Below the pieces are notes generated by a model, which saw only the letters and a list, made by a program, of their open reading frames with translations, was not told where the DNA came from and ran no database searches. This document shows, piece by piece, positions 34,062 through 42,693 of a stretch of 64,000 nucleotides of DNA (the stretch's first letter is position 1; the number at the start of each line of letters is the position of its first letter). The DNA lies in NCBI RefSeq assembly GCF_025154075.1, contig NZ_JAOAMU010000005.1:248001-312000 (forward strand), given 5' to 3'. A program made the position numbers and the translations under genes. The DNA comes from Chryseobacterium herbae (GTDB lineage: Bacteria; Bacteroidota; Bacteroidia; Flavobacteriales; Weeksellaceae).

Positions 34062-34081
34062 AATGTTTCACGTGAAACATT
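34062..34081. promoter_or_regulatory. parS site 1 (ParB-binding centromere-like site)
   Basis: TGTTTCACGTGAAACA at 34064-34079 matches the parS consensus TGTTNCACGTGAAACA at every position and is extended to a perfect 20 bp palindrome. It lies 44 bp upstream of mnmG, in its 5' region. parS sites are loading points for ParB and mark the origin-proximal chromosome. Basis: known consensus plus direct reading. Confidence 0.9.
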
Positions 34082-34125
34082 CATAGAAAATATTAAAATT
34101 AAAGGCTTTAAATAAGCAATATAAA

Positions 34126-35988
34126 ATGATTTCAGATACATATGACGTAATTGTAGTAGGTGCCGGACATGCAGGTTGTGAAGCTGCTGCAGCGGCCGCG
34201 AACCTGGGTTCAAAGACCCTACTTGTTACCATGAATATGCAGACCATCGGACAGATGAGCTGCAACCCGGCAATGGGAGGAATCGCAAAAGGACAGATCG
34301 TAAGAGAGATTGATGCTATGGGAGGATACTCCGGAATTATAGCAGATAAATCTGCCATTCAGTTCAAAATGCTGAACCTTTCAAAAGGCCCCGCGATGTG
34401 GTCACCAAGAACTCAAAATGACAGAATGCTTTTTGCAGAAGAATGGAGACTCGCTTTAGAAAATACACCCAATCTTGATTTTTTTCAGGACATGGTGAAA
34501 CAGCTTATTGTAGAAAATAATAAGGTAACCGGAGTTATTACTTCTTTAGGAATTGAGATAAAAAGTAAATCAGTTGTTCTCACCAACGGAACATTTCTTA
34601 ACGGTTTGATTCATGTTGGAGATAAACAATTAGGTGGAGGAAGAATGGGCGAACCAAGAGCCTACGGAATTACCGAACAATTGGTAAGCTTAGGTTTCGA
34701 AGCCGGAAGAATGAAAACAGGAACTCCTCCCCGAGTAGACGGAAGAAGTCTTGATTATTCTAAAATGGAAGAACAGAAAGGAGATGAAAAACCTCAGAAG
34801 TTCAGCTATACGGACACTCCGAAATTAACAAAACAATTAAGCTGTCATATCGTTTATACGAATGAAACCGTACATGATATTCTTCGTGAAGGTTTCGACA
34901 GAAGCCCAATGTTTAATGGTACGATTCAAAGTTTAGGCCCAAGATACTGCCCAAGTATTGAAGATAAGATCAATCGTTTTGCAGAAAGAACAAGACACCA
35001 GCTTTTCGTAGAACCGGAAGGATGGAGAACTGTGGAAATCTACGTAAACGGATTCAGCTCTTCTCTTCCTGAGGATGTACAGATCAAAGCAATGAAACAT
35101 ATTCCTGGTTTTGAAAATGTAAAAGTTTTTCGTCCGGGTTATGCTATTGAGTATGACTACTTCCCTCCTACCCAACTAAAACATACTTTAGAAACAAAAC
35201 TTATTGACAATTTATATTTTGCAGGCCAGATCAACGGAACTACGGGATATGAAGAAGCGGCAGGCCAGGGATTAATTGCCGGAATCAACGCCCATAATAA
35301 AGTACACGATAAAGAAGATTTCATCCTAAACAGAGATGAAGCGTATATCGGCGTATTGATTGACGATTTAATTACGAAAGGAACTGAAGAACCTTATAGA
35401 ATGTTTACTTCCCGTGCAGAATACAGACTTCTGCTAAGACAGGATAATGCAGACATCAGATTAACTGAGAAAGCATACCATTTAGGCCTTGCAAAAGAAG
35501 ACAGATTAAGAAAAGTTGAAACGAAAGTAACTAAGAGTCAGGAACTTGAAATATTTTTAAGAGAAACTTCTTTAAAACCGGGTATTATCAATCCTATTTT
35601 AGAATCTATCGACAGTAACCCTGTAGATCAGGCTTACAGAGCTGCTCAATTCCTTACCAGACCCAATATTACTCTGGACAAGCTCGATGCAATCGATACC
35701 ATCAGTGAGTTTACTTCTCAATATGAAGATGAAATAAGAGAGCAGGCAGAGATCAATATCAAATACAAAGGTTATATCGAAAAAGAAAAGGAGAACGTAG
35801 CCAAGCTTAACCGTTTGGAAAATATAAAAATTCCGGAAGATTTTGATTATAAGAGTCTTTCAAGCCTTTCTTCAGAAGCAAAACAGAAAATGTCTAATGT
35901 AAGACCGAAAACTATTGCACAAGCAGGAAGAATCAGTGGTGTTTCTCCGGCCGATATAAACGTTTTACTAGTCTATTTAGGACGTTAA
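34126..35988 (+). CDS. mnmG: tRNA uridine-5-carboxymethylaminomethyl modification enzyme MnmG
   Basis: FAD-dependent partner of MnmE that builds the 5-carboxymethylaminomethyl group on wobble U34. 620 aa, normal length. N-terminal FAD loop VIVVGAGHAGCEAAAAAANL (about 6-25); CNPAMGGIAKG (about 45-55); NAD/tRNA region; GYEEAAGQGLIAGINA (about 370-385); C-terminal helical domain with MRKIE-like end. It is alone on its mRNA, flanked by two parS sites. In many bacteria this gene (gidA) is close to oriC, which suits the neighbourhood. Confidence 0.96.
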   Translation: MISDTYDVIVVGAGHAGCEAAAAAANLGSKTLLVTMNMQTIGQMSCNPAMGGIAKGQIVREIDAMGGYSGIIADKSAIQFKMLNLSKGPAMWSPRTQNDRMLFAEEWRLALENTPNLDFFQDMVKQLIVENNKVTGVITSLGIEIKSKSVVLTNGTFLNGLIHVGDKQLGGGRMGEPRAYGITEQLVSLGFEAGRMKTGTPPRVDGRSLDYSKMEEQKGDEKPQKFSYTDTPKLTKQLSCHIVYTNETVHDILREGFDRSPMFNGTIQSLGPRYCPSIEDKINRFAERTRHQLFVEPEGWRTVEIYVNGFSSSLPEDVQIKAMKHIPGFENVKVFRPGYAIEYDYFPPTQLKHTLETKLIDNLYFAGQINGTTGYEEAAGQGLIAGINAHNKVHDKEDFILNRDEAYIGVLIDDLITKGTEEPYRMFTSRAEYRLLLRQDNADIRLTEKAYHLGLAKEDRLRKVETKVTKSQELEIFLRETSLKPGIINPILESIDSNPVDQAYRAAQFLTRPNITLDKLDAIDTISEFTSQYEDEIREQAEINIKYKGYIEKEKENVAKLNRLENIKIPEDFDYKSLSSLSSEAKQKMSNVRPKTIAQAGRISGVSPADINVLLVYLGR

Positions 35989-35993
35989 ATCAA

Positions 35994-36015
35994 AAATGTT
36001 TCACGTGAAACATTT
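35994..36015. promoter_or_regulatory. parS site 2 (ParB-binding centromere-like site)
   Basis: TGTTTCACGTGAAACA at 35997-36012, identical to site 1 and extended to a perfect 22 bp palindrome. It starts 5 bp after the mnmG stop. The two sites are 1,933 bp apart and enclose mnmG exactly. Confidence 0.9.
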
Positions 36016-36103
36016 GTAAATTAAAAGCAAAAATTAAGGTATTTACATGCGTTAAATCGGATTCTTAAATACCTTAATTTTAAAATATCAAGATATCAAT
36101 TCA

Positions 36104-36925
36104 ATGAGAATAAAGGATCATTTTCTTTCACAGGAAATATTTGAAATTAAAGAGACAGAAACAATAGGAGTTTTCAAGACCACTCCTATTCCATCCAATA
36201 TTTCCAAATATTATGAAAGCGAAGATTATATTTCCCACCACCAGGATTCAGGAAGTTTTAAAGAAAAGCTATACAAATTTCTTCAGTCTTTTAATCTTCA
36301 ATACAAAAAAAATATTCTTGCAGACCGAATAAAAAAAGGATCAAAAGTTTTGGATTATGGATGTGGAGCCGGAGAATTTGTCAAGTACATAGAAGAAGAT
36401 TTTGAAACTTTTGGCTTCGAACCTGATGCTGATGCCAGAAAAGCCGCACTCAACAAAATCTCCAATGCAACAGTCATTGATAATATTCAAACCATTCCTG
36501 AACAAAGCTTAGACGCTATCACTTTATGGCATGTTTTTGAACATGTAGAGAACCAGGATGAAATGCTGAAAATATTTCACGGGAAATTAAAAGACAAAGG
36601 ACTTTTAATTATTGCTGTCCCCAACCCTACTTCCTATGATGCAAAACATTATAAAGAATATTGGGCAGCGTACGATGTACCGCGACATATTTATCATTTT
36701 TCTAAAAACGGTATGGAAAATTTAATTTCCAAGAAACCTGATTGGAAAATGAGAAAAATCAAACCCTTAGTGCTTGATTCCTTTTACATCTCAATGTTGA
36801 GCGAAAAATACAAAAAATCACCTCTTTTTTGGCTAAAAGCAATCATCTACGGAACGATTTCTAACGTAAAGGCTCTTTTTTCAAACGAATTTTCAAGTTT
36901 GATATACATTATCGAAAAAAGATAG
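36104..36925 (+). CDS. Class I SAM-dependent methyltransferase
   Basis: 273 aa. Rossmann methyltransferase: motif I VLDYGCGAGEFV (about 84-95), FEPDADA acidic end of beta-2 (about 108), LWHVFEHVENQDEML (about 145-159) and post-motif IAVPNPTSYDAKHYKEYW. The tail has Lys-rich helices. Homologues that carry this C-terminal DxxxHxxW-like segment are often in capsule or polysaccharide loci, but here the gene stands alone between mnmG and a terminator. The substrate is unknown. Confidence 0.85.
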   Translation: MRIKDHFLSQEIFEIKETETIGVFKTTPIPSNISKYYESEDYISHHQDSGSFKEKLYKFLQSFNLQYKKNILADRIKKGSKVLDYGCGAGEFVKYIEEDFETFGFEPDADARKAALNKISNATVIDNIQTIPEQSLDAITLWHVFEHVENQDEMLKIFHGKLKDKGLLIIAVPNPTSYDAKHYKEYWAAYDVPRHIYHFSKNGMENLISKKPDWKMRKIKPLVLDSFYISMLSEKYKKSPLFWLKAIIYGTISNVKALFSNEFSSLIYIIEKR

Positions 36926-36985
36926 AAAATCGATTTTTGAGCCATTTCTGAAGGCCAATTTTCACCTATTTTGACTTAAAAAACA

Positions 36986-37011
36986 AAAACCCGGACAATT
37001 TTCCGGGTTTT
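36986..37011 (+). terminator. Rho-independent terminator after the methyltransferase gene
   Basis: Stem AAAACCCGGA/TCCGGGTTTT, 6 nt loop. It lies 60 bp after the stop at 36925. The following T-rich part is short. Confidence 0.7.
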
Positions 37012-37459
37012 ACTTTTGATGTCTAAACTGAATTTAAAATCGAAAAGTAAAAAATTAAAACTCCCCTACTCCATTCTGTAAAAATTGAAAAAAAATAAAG
37101 ACTACCCAATTTATACAGAGTCATATATTTTTAACCAAATTTATTTTTTATTACAAAAATTAAAATGGATCGAAAAATCCGAATTAGTGTATTTACAACT
37201 ACCCTTCACAAATACAGAACCATATTGCCACACTAATCAATAAATTGATCAGTTCTGTTCATCCCTTCATAGCACAGTGAAATATTTATTTCAAAAAATA
37301 AAAGGCAACTGAAAAAAATAATCATAATACATAAAAATGGATAAAATAATAAATATATAATGTTAAAATTGTATTTTTACCATTAAATAAACAAAATAAA
37401 TTAACTTTATATATGAATAATTTATAAATTAGCATCGTTAACTAATAAAAATTCAATGT
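37012..37459. other. AT-rich 448 bp leader region of the C1 protease gene
   Basis: No ORF. Strongly AT-rich with several A-runs; TTAAAATTGTATTTTTACC near 37363-37381 is promoter-like but I see no perfect TAnnTTTG. There is a partial dyad ATTGATCAG/CTGATCAAT-like stretch around 37236-37254 (CAATAAATTGATCAGT). The unusual length may point to regulation. Confidence 0.4.
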
Positions 37460-38353
37460 ATGAAAAATTTAAAAATTATTTCTATGGCAATTGCCATTCT
37501 GTCCGTGGCATCATGTGACAAATCTGATGAAGAGCTAAACACTCAAGCACCCCAAAAGCAGGATCAATCCATCCATGCAATGGGAGCTAAATTTGTTGAT
37601 GAAGCTACTTATAATTCATTTGAAAAGGCTGATATCAATGAATTAAGTCTTAAATTCAAAGGGAAAGACGCTTTATCAGCAAAGAAAGTATTGCCTGCGA
37701 GCTACTTAATTAATGGCTCTGTTATCGGCGATCAGGGTAATGAAGGTTCCTGTGTAGGCTGGGCTACAGCATATGCTGCTACCAGTATACTTGAATACAA
37801 TTTTAAAGGAGTTACACAGCCAAGAAGCCCCGAATATGTTTACAATCAAATTAAAGCAGGAACCGATTGTAATTCAGGATCTTACACAAGTAATGCTTTA
37901 AAACTAATAAAAAACCAAGGGGTGTGTAGTTTCACAGAAATGCCTTACAACGATACAGATTGTTCAACACAGCCTACTACCACTCAGAAAACAGCAGCAG
38001 CCAGTCACAAATTTATGAGTTGGGCAACTGTTTCCAATACAGATATTCCCGGAATTAAAAACCTGATTAGCATGAACTTGCCTGTCATAGTAGGGATGAC
38101 AGTGGATGAAGAATTTAAAAATCTTAAAAACACAGGTTGGATATTAAATAAGCGCTCCGGTAAAGTGTTAGGCGGACATGCAGTTTGTATTGTAGGTTAT
38201 GATGATGCCAAACAAGCTTTCAAAATTCAAAACTCATGGGGAACATCCTGGGGAGACAACGGATATTTCTGGATAGATTATAATTTCTTCAAGAAAAATT
38301 CATTCTTTGGTGGAGGAGTAATAACTGAGACATATGTAGCCTACGTACAATAA
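37460..38353 (+). CDS. C1-family (papain-like) cysteine protease lipoprotein
   Basis: 297 aa. Lipoprotein signal: hydrophobic core and lipobox SVASC, Cys19 followed by Asp20; a linker rich in Gln/Asp/Ser follows. The papain-like domain has Gln in VIGDQGNEGSCVGWA (Gln92 oxyanion, Cys98 nucleophile), His in LGGHAVCIVGYDD (about 241) and Asn in IQNSWGTSWGDNGYFW (about 261). All three catalytic residues are present. There is no long pro-domain, only about 75 residues before the catalytic core, so activation by removal of a pro-peptide is less likely. It may be an extracellular or surface protease. Monocistronic. Confidence 0.88.
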   Translation: MKNLKIISMAIAILSVASCDKSDEELNTQAPQKQDQSIHAMGAKFVDEATYNSFEKADINELSLKFKGKDALSAKKVLPASYLINGSVIGDQGNEGSCVGWATAYAATSILEYNFKGVTQPRSPEYVYNQIKAGTDCNSGSYTSNALKLIKNQGVCSFTEMPYNDTDCSTQPTTTQKTAAASHKFMSWATVSNTDIPGIKNLISMNLPVIVGMTVDEEFKNLKNTGWILNKRSGKVLGGHAVCIVGYDDAKQAFKIQNSWGTSWGDNGYFWIDYNFFKKNSFFGGGVITETYVAYVQ

Positions 38354-38365
38354 AAATATTCACAT

Positions 38366-38402
38366 AAAAAAACAACCATCTCTTTTTGAGATGGTTGTTC
38401 TA
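38366..38402. terminator. Bidirectional terminator between the C1 protease gene and pgk
   Basis: Perfect 12 bp stem AACAACCATCTC/GAGATGGTTGTT with a T5 loop, A-run upstream and T-rich downstream. Confidence 0.85.
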
Positions 38403-38417
38403 TTATAAGATCTATAA

Positions 38418-39608
38418 CTATTTATTAATTGCAGCAACACCAGGAAGTTCCAAACCTTCGAGACTTTCAAGCATCGCTCCGCCACCGGTAGAAACATAAC
38501 TCACTTTTTCACCGTAACCGAACTGCTTTACAAAGGCAACACTGTCACCTCCTCCAACTAGAGAGAATGCTCCCAATTTTGTAGCTTCAGCAATACTGTC
38601 TCCAAGAGCAATAGTTCCTCCCGCAAAGTTGGACATTTCAAAAACTCCGATCGGCCCGTTCCAAAGAATTGTTCTCGAATTAAGAAGAACATCATTAAAC
38701 TGATCTCTCGATTTATGACCGGCATCAAGTCCCATCCATCCTTCAGGGATTGCATAAATATCGGCTTCTTTTCTTTCCGCATCATTATTGAAACCTTCAG
38801 CAATGATAGCATCCGAAGGAAGATATACTTTTACCTTATGTTCTTTAGCTTTTCCTAAGATCTCAAGAGCTAAAGGAAGTTTATCCTCTTCCACCAATGA
38901 GTTTCCTATTTTTCCACCCAAAGCTTTAATAAAAGTAAACGCCATACCTCCTCCAATGATCAAATTATCTATTGCAGGAAGGATATTTTCTATAATGGTA
39001 ATTTTAGTTGAAACCTTAGAACCACCCAATATGGCAGTTATAGGTCTTTCTCCTTTTCTTAAAACTTTATCAATGGCCTGAAGCTCTTTAGCCATCAGTA
39101 AACCGAAAAATTTAGTTGATTCAAAATATTCTGCAATGACAGCTGTGGAAGCATGTGCTCTGTGCGCAGTTCCGAATGCATCATTTACAAAAGCATCGCC
39201 TAACTTAGAAAGCTTTTCAGCAAATCCTTCATCCCCTTTCTCCTCCTCAGTGTGGAAACGCAGGTTTTCCAACAACAGGATCTCTCCCGGCTGAAGCTCA
39301 GAAGCGGCCTTTTCAGCCCTTTCTCCTATACATTCATCCACAAACTTCACTTCCTTCCCAAGAACGCTGGAAACTTCATCTACGATATGCTTAAGAGAAA
39401 ACTCATCCTTCACTTCCCCTTTTGGTCTTCCAAGGTGAGTCATCAGGATCACAGAACCTCCATCATTAAGAATTTTTTCAACCGTCGGTTTTACAGCCGT
39501 GATTCTTGTATTGTCTGTCACTTTCAGCTGATCATCCTGCGGAACATTAAAGTCCACTCTCACCAGAGCCTTCTTGTCTTTAAAATTGAAATCATTGATT
39601 GTTTTCAT
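38418..39608 (-). CDS. pgk: Phosphoglycerate kinase
   Basis: Glycolytic and gluconeogenic enzyme: 1,3-bisphosphoglycerate + ADP to 3-phosphoglycerate + ATP. 396 aa, the usual bacterial length. Motifs: RVDFNVPQ (about 17-24), THLGRPKG (about 59-66), LLLENLRFH (about 112-120), ILGGSKVSTKI (about 192-202) and the nucleotide-binding GGGDSVAFVKQFG near 350. It reads away from the candidate replication origin. Promoter at 39633-39660. Confidence 0.97.
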   Translation of the reverse strand: MKTINDFNFKDKKALVRVDFNVPQDDQLKVTDNTRITAVKPTVEKILNDGGSVILMTHLGRPKGEVKDEFSLKHIVDEVSSVLGKEVKFVDECIGERAEKAASELQPGEILLLENLRFHTEEEKGDEGFAEKLSKLGDAFVNDAFGTAHRAHASTAVIAEYFESTKFFGLLMAKELQAIDKVLRKGERPITAILGGSKVSTKITIIENILPAIDNLIIGGGMAFTFIKALGGKIGNSLVEEDKLPLALEILGKAKEHKVKVYLPSDAIIAEGFNNDAERKEADIYAIPEGWMGLDAGHKSRDQFNDVLLNSRTILWNGPIGVFEMSNFAGGTIALGDSIAEATKLGAFSLVGGGDSVAFVKQFGYGEKVSYVSTGGGAMLESLEGLELPGVAAINK

Positions 39609-39632
39609 AAGTATCGTTGAATTTTCGTTTCA

Positions 39633-39660
39633 CAAATGTAAGCTTTTAAACTTTTTCAAC
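39633..39660 (-). promoter_or_regulatory. Predicted promoter of pgk
   Basis: On the minus strand GTTG (39657-39660) and TACATTTG, a perfect TAnnTTTG (39633-39640), spacer 16 bp. The ATG is 24 bp downstream of the -7 box. Confidence 0.5.
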
Positions 39661-40116
39661 AGATCCCAAAAAACAAAACTTTTGGAAAACTTCCCCCCAA
39701 CCCAATCACCCACTAATCAACAATTTTTTTCTCTTTAAAGAAAAGAATAATGTAGTTGTTGTTGAGTGTTGTTAGTTTAGGGGATAAGTTTTATTAAAAT
39801 AATTGGTAACAAATAATTTTTATTCAATTCATATTTAATTCACATTGTAATATCTTGTAAATGTGATTTTTCACACACTTATTAACAGATGTGAATAACT
39901 TCCCCACAAATCCATTATTAGTTATTTAATTATGGAAAAACTCGGGAGTAAGTGAAGAAAAGAATTTGAAAGTTGTGGTTAAAATTTTCAAATACATTTC
40001 CCATTACGAAATAAAATCATCTTTAAAAATAGAAAGTTGGGAAAAGTTTTCCACAGTTATTCACAGACCTTTTAACAAATTACCCCCGATTAACTAACAG
40101 ACTTTGTTATTATTCT

Positions 40117-40124
40117 TACCTTTG
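40117..40124 (+). promoter_or_regulatory. Predicted -7 box of rpiB
   Basis: TACCTTTG, a perfect TAnnTTTG, 38 bp upstream of the rpiB start. No TTG at the expected -33 distance. Confidence 0.4.
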
Positions 40125-40162
40125 TCATGAAATAAAATCTAAAAAGACTTAATACAGGTATT

Positions 40163-40597
40163 ATGAAAAGAAAAATAGCTATTGCTGCAGACCATGCAGG
40201 CTATGAATACAAGGAGATTGTTAAGAACTTTCTTTCTGAACGATTTGAAGTTCAGGATTTTGGAACGTTCTCCACAGACAGTGTGGATTATCCGGACTTT
40301 GTACACCCTGCTGCAACCTCTGTTGAAAACGGAGAAAATGAACTGGGAATTTTGATCTGCGGAAGCGGAAACGGAGTACAGATCACGGCAAACAAACATC
40401 AGAAGATCAGATGTGCGCTTTGCTGGATGCCGGAGATTGCAGTGCTTGCCAGACAGCATAATGATGCGAATATGATCTCAATGCCTGCGAGATTTATCTC
40501 TAAGGAAGTGGCGATAGAAATTGCAGAGAAGTTTCTATCCACAGACTTTGAAGGTGGAAGACATCAAAACAGAGTTGACAAAATTGCTGTTTGCTAA
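40163..40597 (+). CDS. rpiB: Ribose 5-phosphate isomerase B
   Basis: Interconverts ribose 5-phosphate and ribulose 5-phosphate in the pentose phosphate pathway. 144 aa. LacAB/RpiB fold: IAADHAGYEYKE (7-18), DYPDFVH (about 45-51), the catalytic Cys in LICGSGNGVQ (about 72), the ARQHNDANM segment (about 98-106) and GGRHQNRVDKI near the end. It reads away from the candidate origin. Its own terminator follows. Confidence 0.95.
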   Translation: MKRKIAIAADHAGYEYKEIVKNFLSERFEVQDFGTFSTDSVDYPDFVHPAATSVENGENELGILICGSGNGVQITANKHQKIRCALCWMPEIAVLARQHNDANMISMPARFISKEVAIEIAEKFLSTDFEGGRHQNRVDKIAVC

Positions 40598-40602
40598 AAA
40601 TA

Positions 40603-40636
40603 TAAAGGCCTGTAAATCAAATTGCAGGCCTTATTT
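40603..40636 (+). terminator. Rho-independent terminator of rpiB
   Basis: Stem AAGGCCTG/CAGGCCTT, 12 nt loop, then ATTTATTA. It starts 6 bp after the stop codon. Confidence 0.75.
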
Positions 40637-40846
40637 ATTATTTATTTTGTACATTTGCAACAGCTAATAGAAATTACCCGTCTATTATTTCCATACCGAA
40701 CCTTACATATTTAAAAGATATTAATCAAAGGTTTTTCTCCCCTCTTCTCCATATTTGTAGTAATTTTATACAAACTAAAGTTTCCATTGTAAAAAATTTG
40801 GAAGGAAAATTGATGCTGTTGGACTAATAAAAAAATTTAAAACTGA

Positions 40847-41707
40847 ATGAAGATCAAAGCATCTGCGGTACTCTTTTTTGTAATAAGTTGTTTCCATGCC
40901 CAGGAAATAACGGATACAGATGGTGACGGGACGACAAATAAAGATGATGCCTGTCCCACAGTAAACGGACCTGTAGAAAATAATGGCTGCCCATGGCCGG
41001 ATACGGATGGTGATGGTATCTGGGATAAAGATGATGCATGCCCTATGGGAAATACCAATGGTTGCTATGATAATAATTGCTCGGAAGTTTATAAAAAGGA
41101 ACAACAGAAACTTGAGAATTTTAAAATTGAATCTAAAGATGTCAATTTTGATAAGCTCACCAATAAGATTGTTTCGGGGATAGATAAAGGTTTTTACCCG
41201 GATAAAAAACTTATCGTTCTTACTAGTCATGTTCTGGCTATTGAATCTAGAGTTGGAGACTGCAGACGTGAAAATCCGGCGCTCATTTATAATGATAAAA
41301 ATTTTTGGACAATTGGCACCATAAACCAAATTTCAGTTCTCTTAAAAAAAGATATCTCAGTAGGCTCAGCCTACCAAAGTTTTTCTTCACCGGATATAGA
41401 TATTGAATATAATCCTGACTTCGGTTTAAAAAATGTATCAAAATTTGCTTATAAAAAGAAGATTAAACATCTTGAAACTTTGAACAAAAGAAAGCTTGGT
41501 GAGAATCCTGTAGATAATTATGGAATGCTGATGATTAGGTTTACTAATGATTTTGGGAACATTGTAAAAGCTGAATATACGTATACGAATCTGCAGGCTG
41601 GTAAACCCTTTAGTAAAAAAGAAATTGATGTCACTTATCAGTATATTAGTAATGACTGGAAAGTTATAGAAACAAAGGAAGAAAAAAGAAAAGTACATGA
41701 AGATTAA
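40847..41707 (+). CDS. Secreted thrombospondin type-3 repeat protein, paralogue 1
   Basis: 286 aa. Signal peptide 1-18 (ends in FHAQ). Residues about 22-75 are calcium-binding thrombospondin type-3 repeats: DTDGDGTTNKDDACP, NGPVENNGCPWPDTDGDG, DKDDACPMGNTNGC. The rest (about 80-286) is a non-repetitive Lys-rich domain without a known motif, shared with the next gene (KYDKL, D-x2-F-x-K). The stop codon overlaps the start of the paralogue by 11 bp. Function unknown; TSP3 repeats often join surface domains in Bacteroidetes. Confidence 0.75.
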   Translation: MKIKASAVLFFVISCFHAQEITDTDGDGTTNKDDACPTVNGPVENNGCPWPDTDGDGIWDKDDACPMGNTNGCYDNNCSEVYKKEQQKLENFKIESKDVNFDKLTNKIVSGIDKGFYPDKKLIVLTSHVLAIESRVGDCRRENPALIYNDKNFWTIGTINQISVLLKKDISVGSAYQSFSSPDIDIEYNPDFGLKNVSKFAYKKKIKHLETLNKRKLGENPVDNYGMLMIRFTNDFGNIVKAEYTYTNLQAGKPFSKKEIDVTYQYISNDWKVIETKEEKRKVHED

Positions 41708-42671
41708 GATATCTGGAGTATTATTTTTTATATTAAGTTATTTTCATGCTCAGGAAATATCGGATAAGGTTGCTTTTGAAAAATGCAGAAAGGAAAACAG
41801 CCGAAAAGTCTGTTTATCTGATAATGATAAGGACGGGACTTTGTTTTATCTTGACCAGTGTCCTGATGAGACTGGGATTTTAGAAAATAATGGATGTCCT
41901 TGGCCCGATACAGACAATGATGGTATACTTGATAAAGATGATGCCTGTCCCACAGTAAACGGACCTGTAGAAAATAATGGATGTCCGTGGCAAGATATGG
42001 ATGGTGACGGTATCTGGGATAAAGATGATGCATGCCCTACGATAGCGGGAAAAGTTGAATTGAATGGATGCCCTCCTATTATAAGACATCAGTATTCAGT
42101 GGAAGCATTAAAAAAAGTGGAAGACGATTTTGTAGCGCGAACGAAGAATTATAATTACCACGCGCTGGCCGATCAGATTTTTAAAAAGATAGGAAAAAAA
42201 TATTATAAGCATAAAATACTGTACATCTCTGTTTTGGATGTTTTCTCAGCCGGGTGTGGAATGGATAGAACCGACTATTCAGCAGATAATGTAGTAAACA
42301 GGTTAAAGTACAAATCATTTTGGGATGACAGAAATTTCAAAAAGTTTGTGAATATTTTCCCGGAAAAAACTATTATTCCAGTATCGCGAGGTTCAGATTA
42401 TGCGTACAAATCTTTTTTGGAACATATCGATTTTAAAGGGATTCCAAAATCAAAACTTGATTACAGAACGGTTTTTAACGCTAAGGGTAATTTTGTAAAA
42501 ACAGTAAAAAGCAAAGAAGTAATAATCCCTGAAAGTGATTTTATTCAGATATCTCTTAATATGGAGGAAAAAAATAATAAAGCAGAAATCCTGATGGGTG
42601 ATCTTATTTATTATTTTGAATTTAAAAATTCTGAAGTAAAAGAAATTTCAAAGTCGGATTATTACCAATAA
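41697..42671 (+). CDS. Secreted thrombospondin type-3 repeat protein, paralogue 2
   Basis: 324 aa paralogue of the preceding protein. Signal peptide 1-18 (MKIKISGVLFFILSYFHAQ), three TSP3 units (DNDKDGTLFYLDQCPDETG, DTDNDGILDKDDACP, DMDGDGIWDKDDACP), then the same type of C-terminal Lys-rich domain. The DNA 41933-42040 is nearly identical to 40939-41045 in the first paralogue, pointing to a recent duplication or gene conversion. The gene starts within the end of the first, so one mRNA is likely. Confidence 0.75.
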   Translation: MKIKISGVLFFILSYFHAQEISDKVAFEKCRKENSRKVCLSDNDKDGTLFYLDQCPDETGILENNGCPWPDTDNDGILDKDDACPTVNGPVENNGCPWQDMDGDGIWDKDDACPTIAGKVELNGCPPIIRHQYSVEALKKVEDDFVARTKNYNYHALADQIFKKIGKKYYKHKILYISVLDVFSAGCGMDRTDYSADNVVNRLKYKSFWDDRNFKKFVNIFPEKTIIPVSRGSDYAYKSFLEHIDFKGIPKSKLDYRTVFNAKGNFVKTVKSKEVIIPESDFIQISLNMEEKNNKAEILMGDLIYYFEFKNSEVKEISKSDYYQ

Positions 42672-42693
42672 TAACAATTAAATAAAATTAAAA

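Larger units (their letters stand above)
39609..40162. other. Candidate chromosomal replication origin (oriC)
   Basis: 554 bp gap between divergent housekeeping genes with no ORF. It holds two exact matches to the TTATNCACA DnaA-box consensus (39890-39898 inverse and 40057-40065 direct), near matches TTTTCCACA (40047-40055) and TTATTAACA (39879-39887), and a TGTGA-TTTT-TCACA dyad (39862-39875). An A/T-rich stretch (about 39786-39850) could be an unwinding element. Two parS sites lie 4-6 kb to the left. Genes to the right run almost all plus, genes further left mostly minus. Inference; the sites are common words in AT-rich DNA. Confidence 0.55.
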
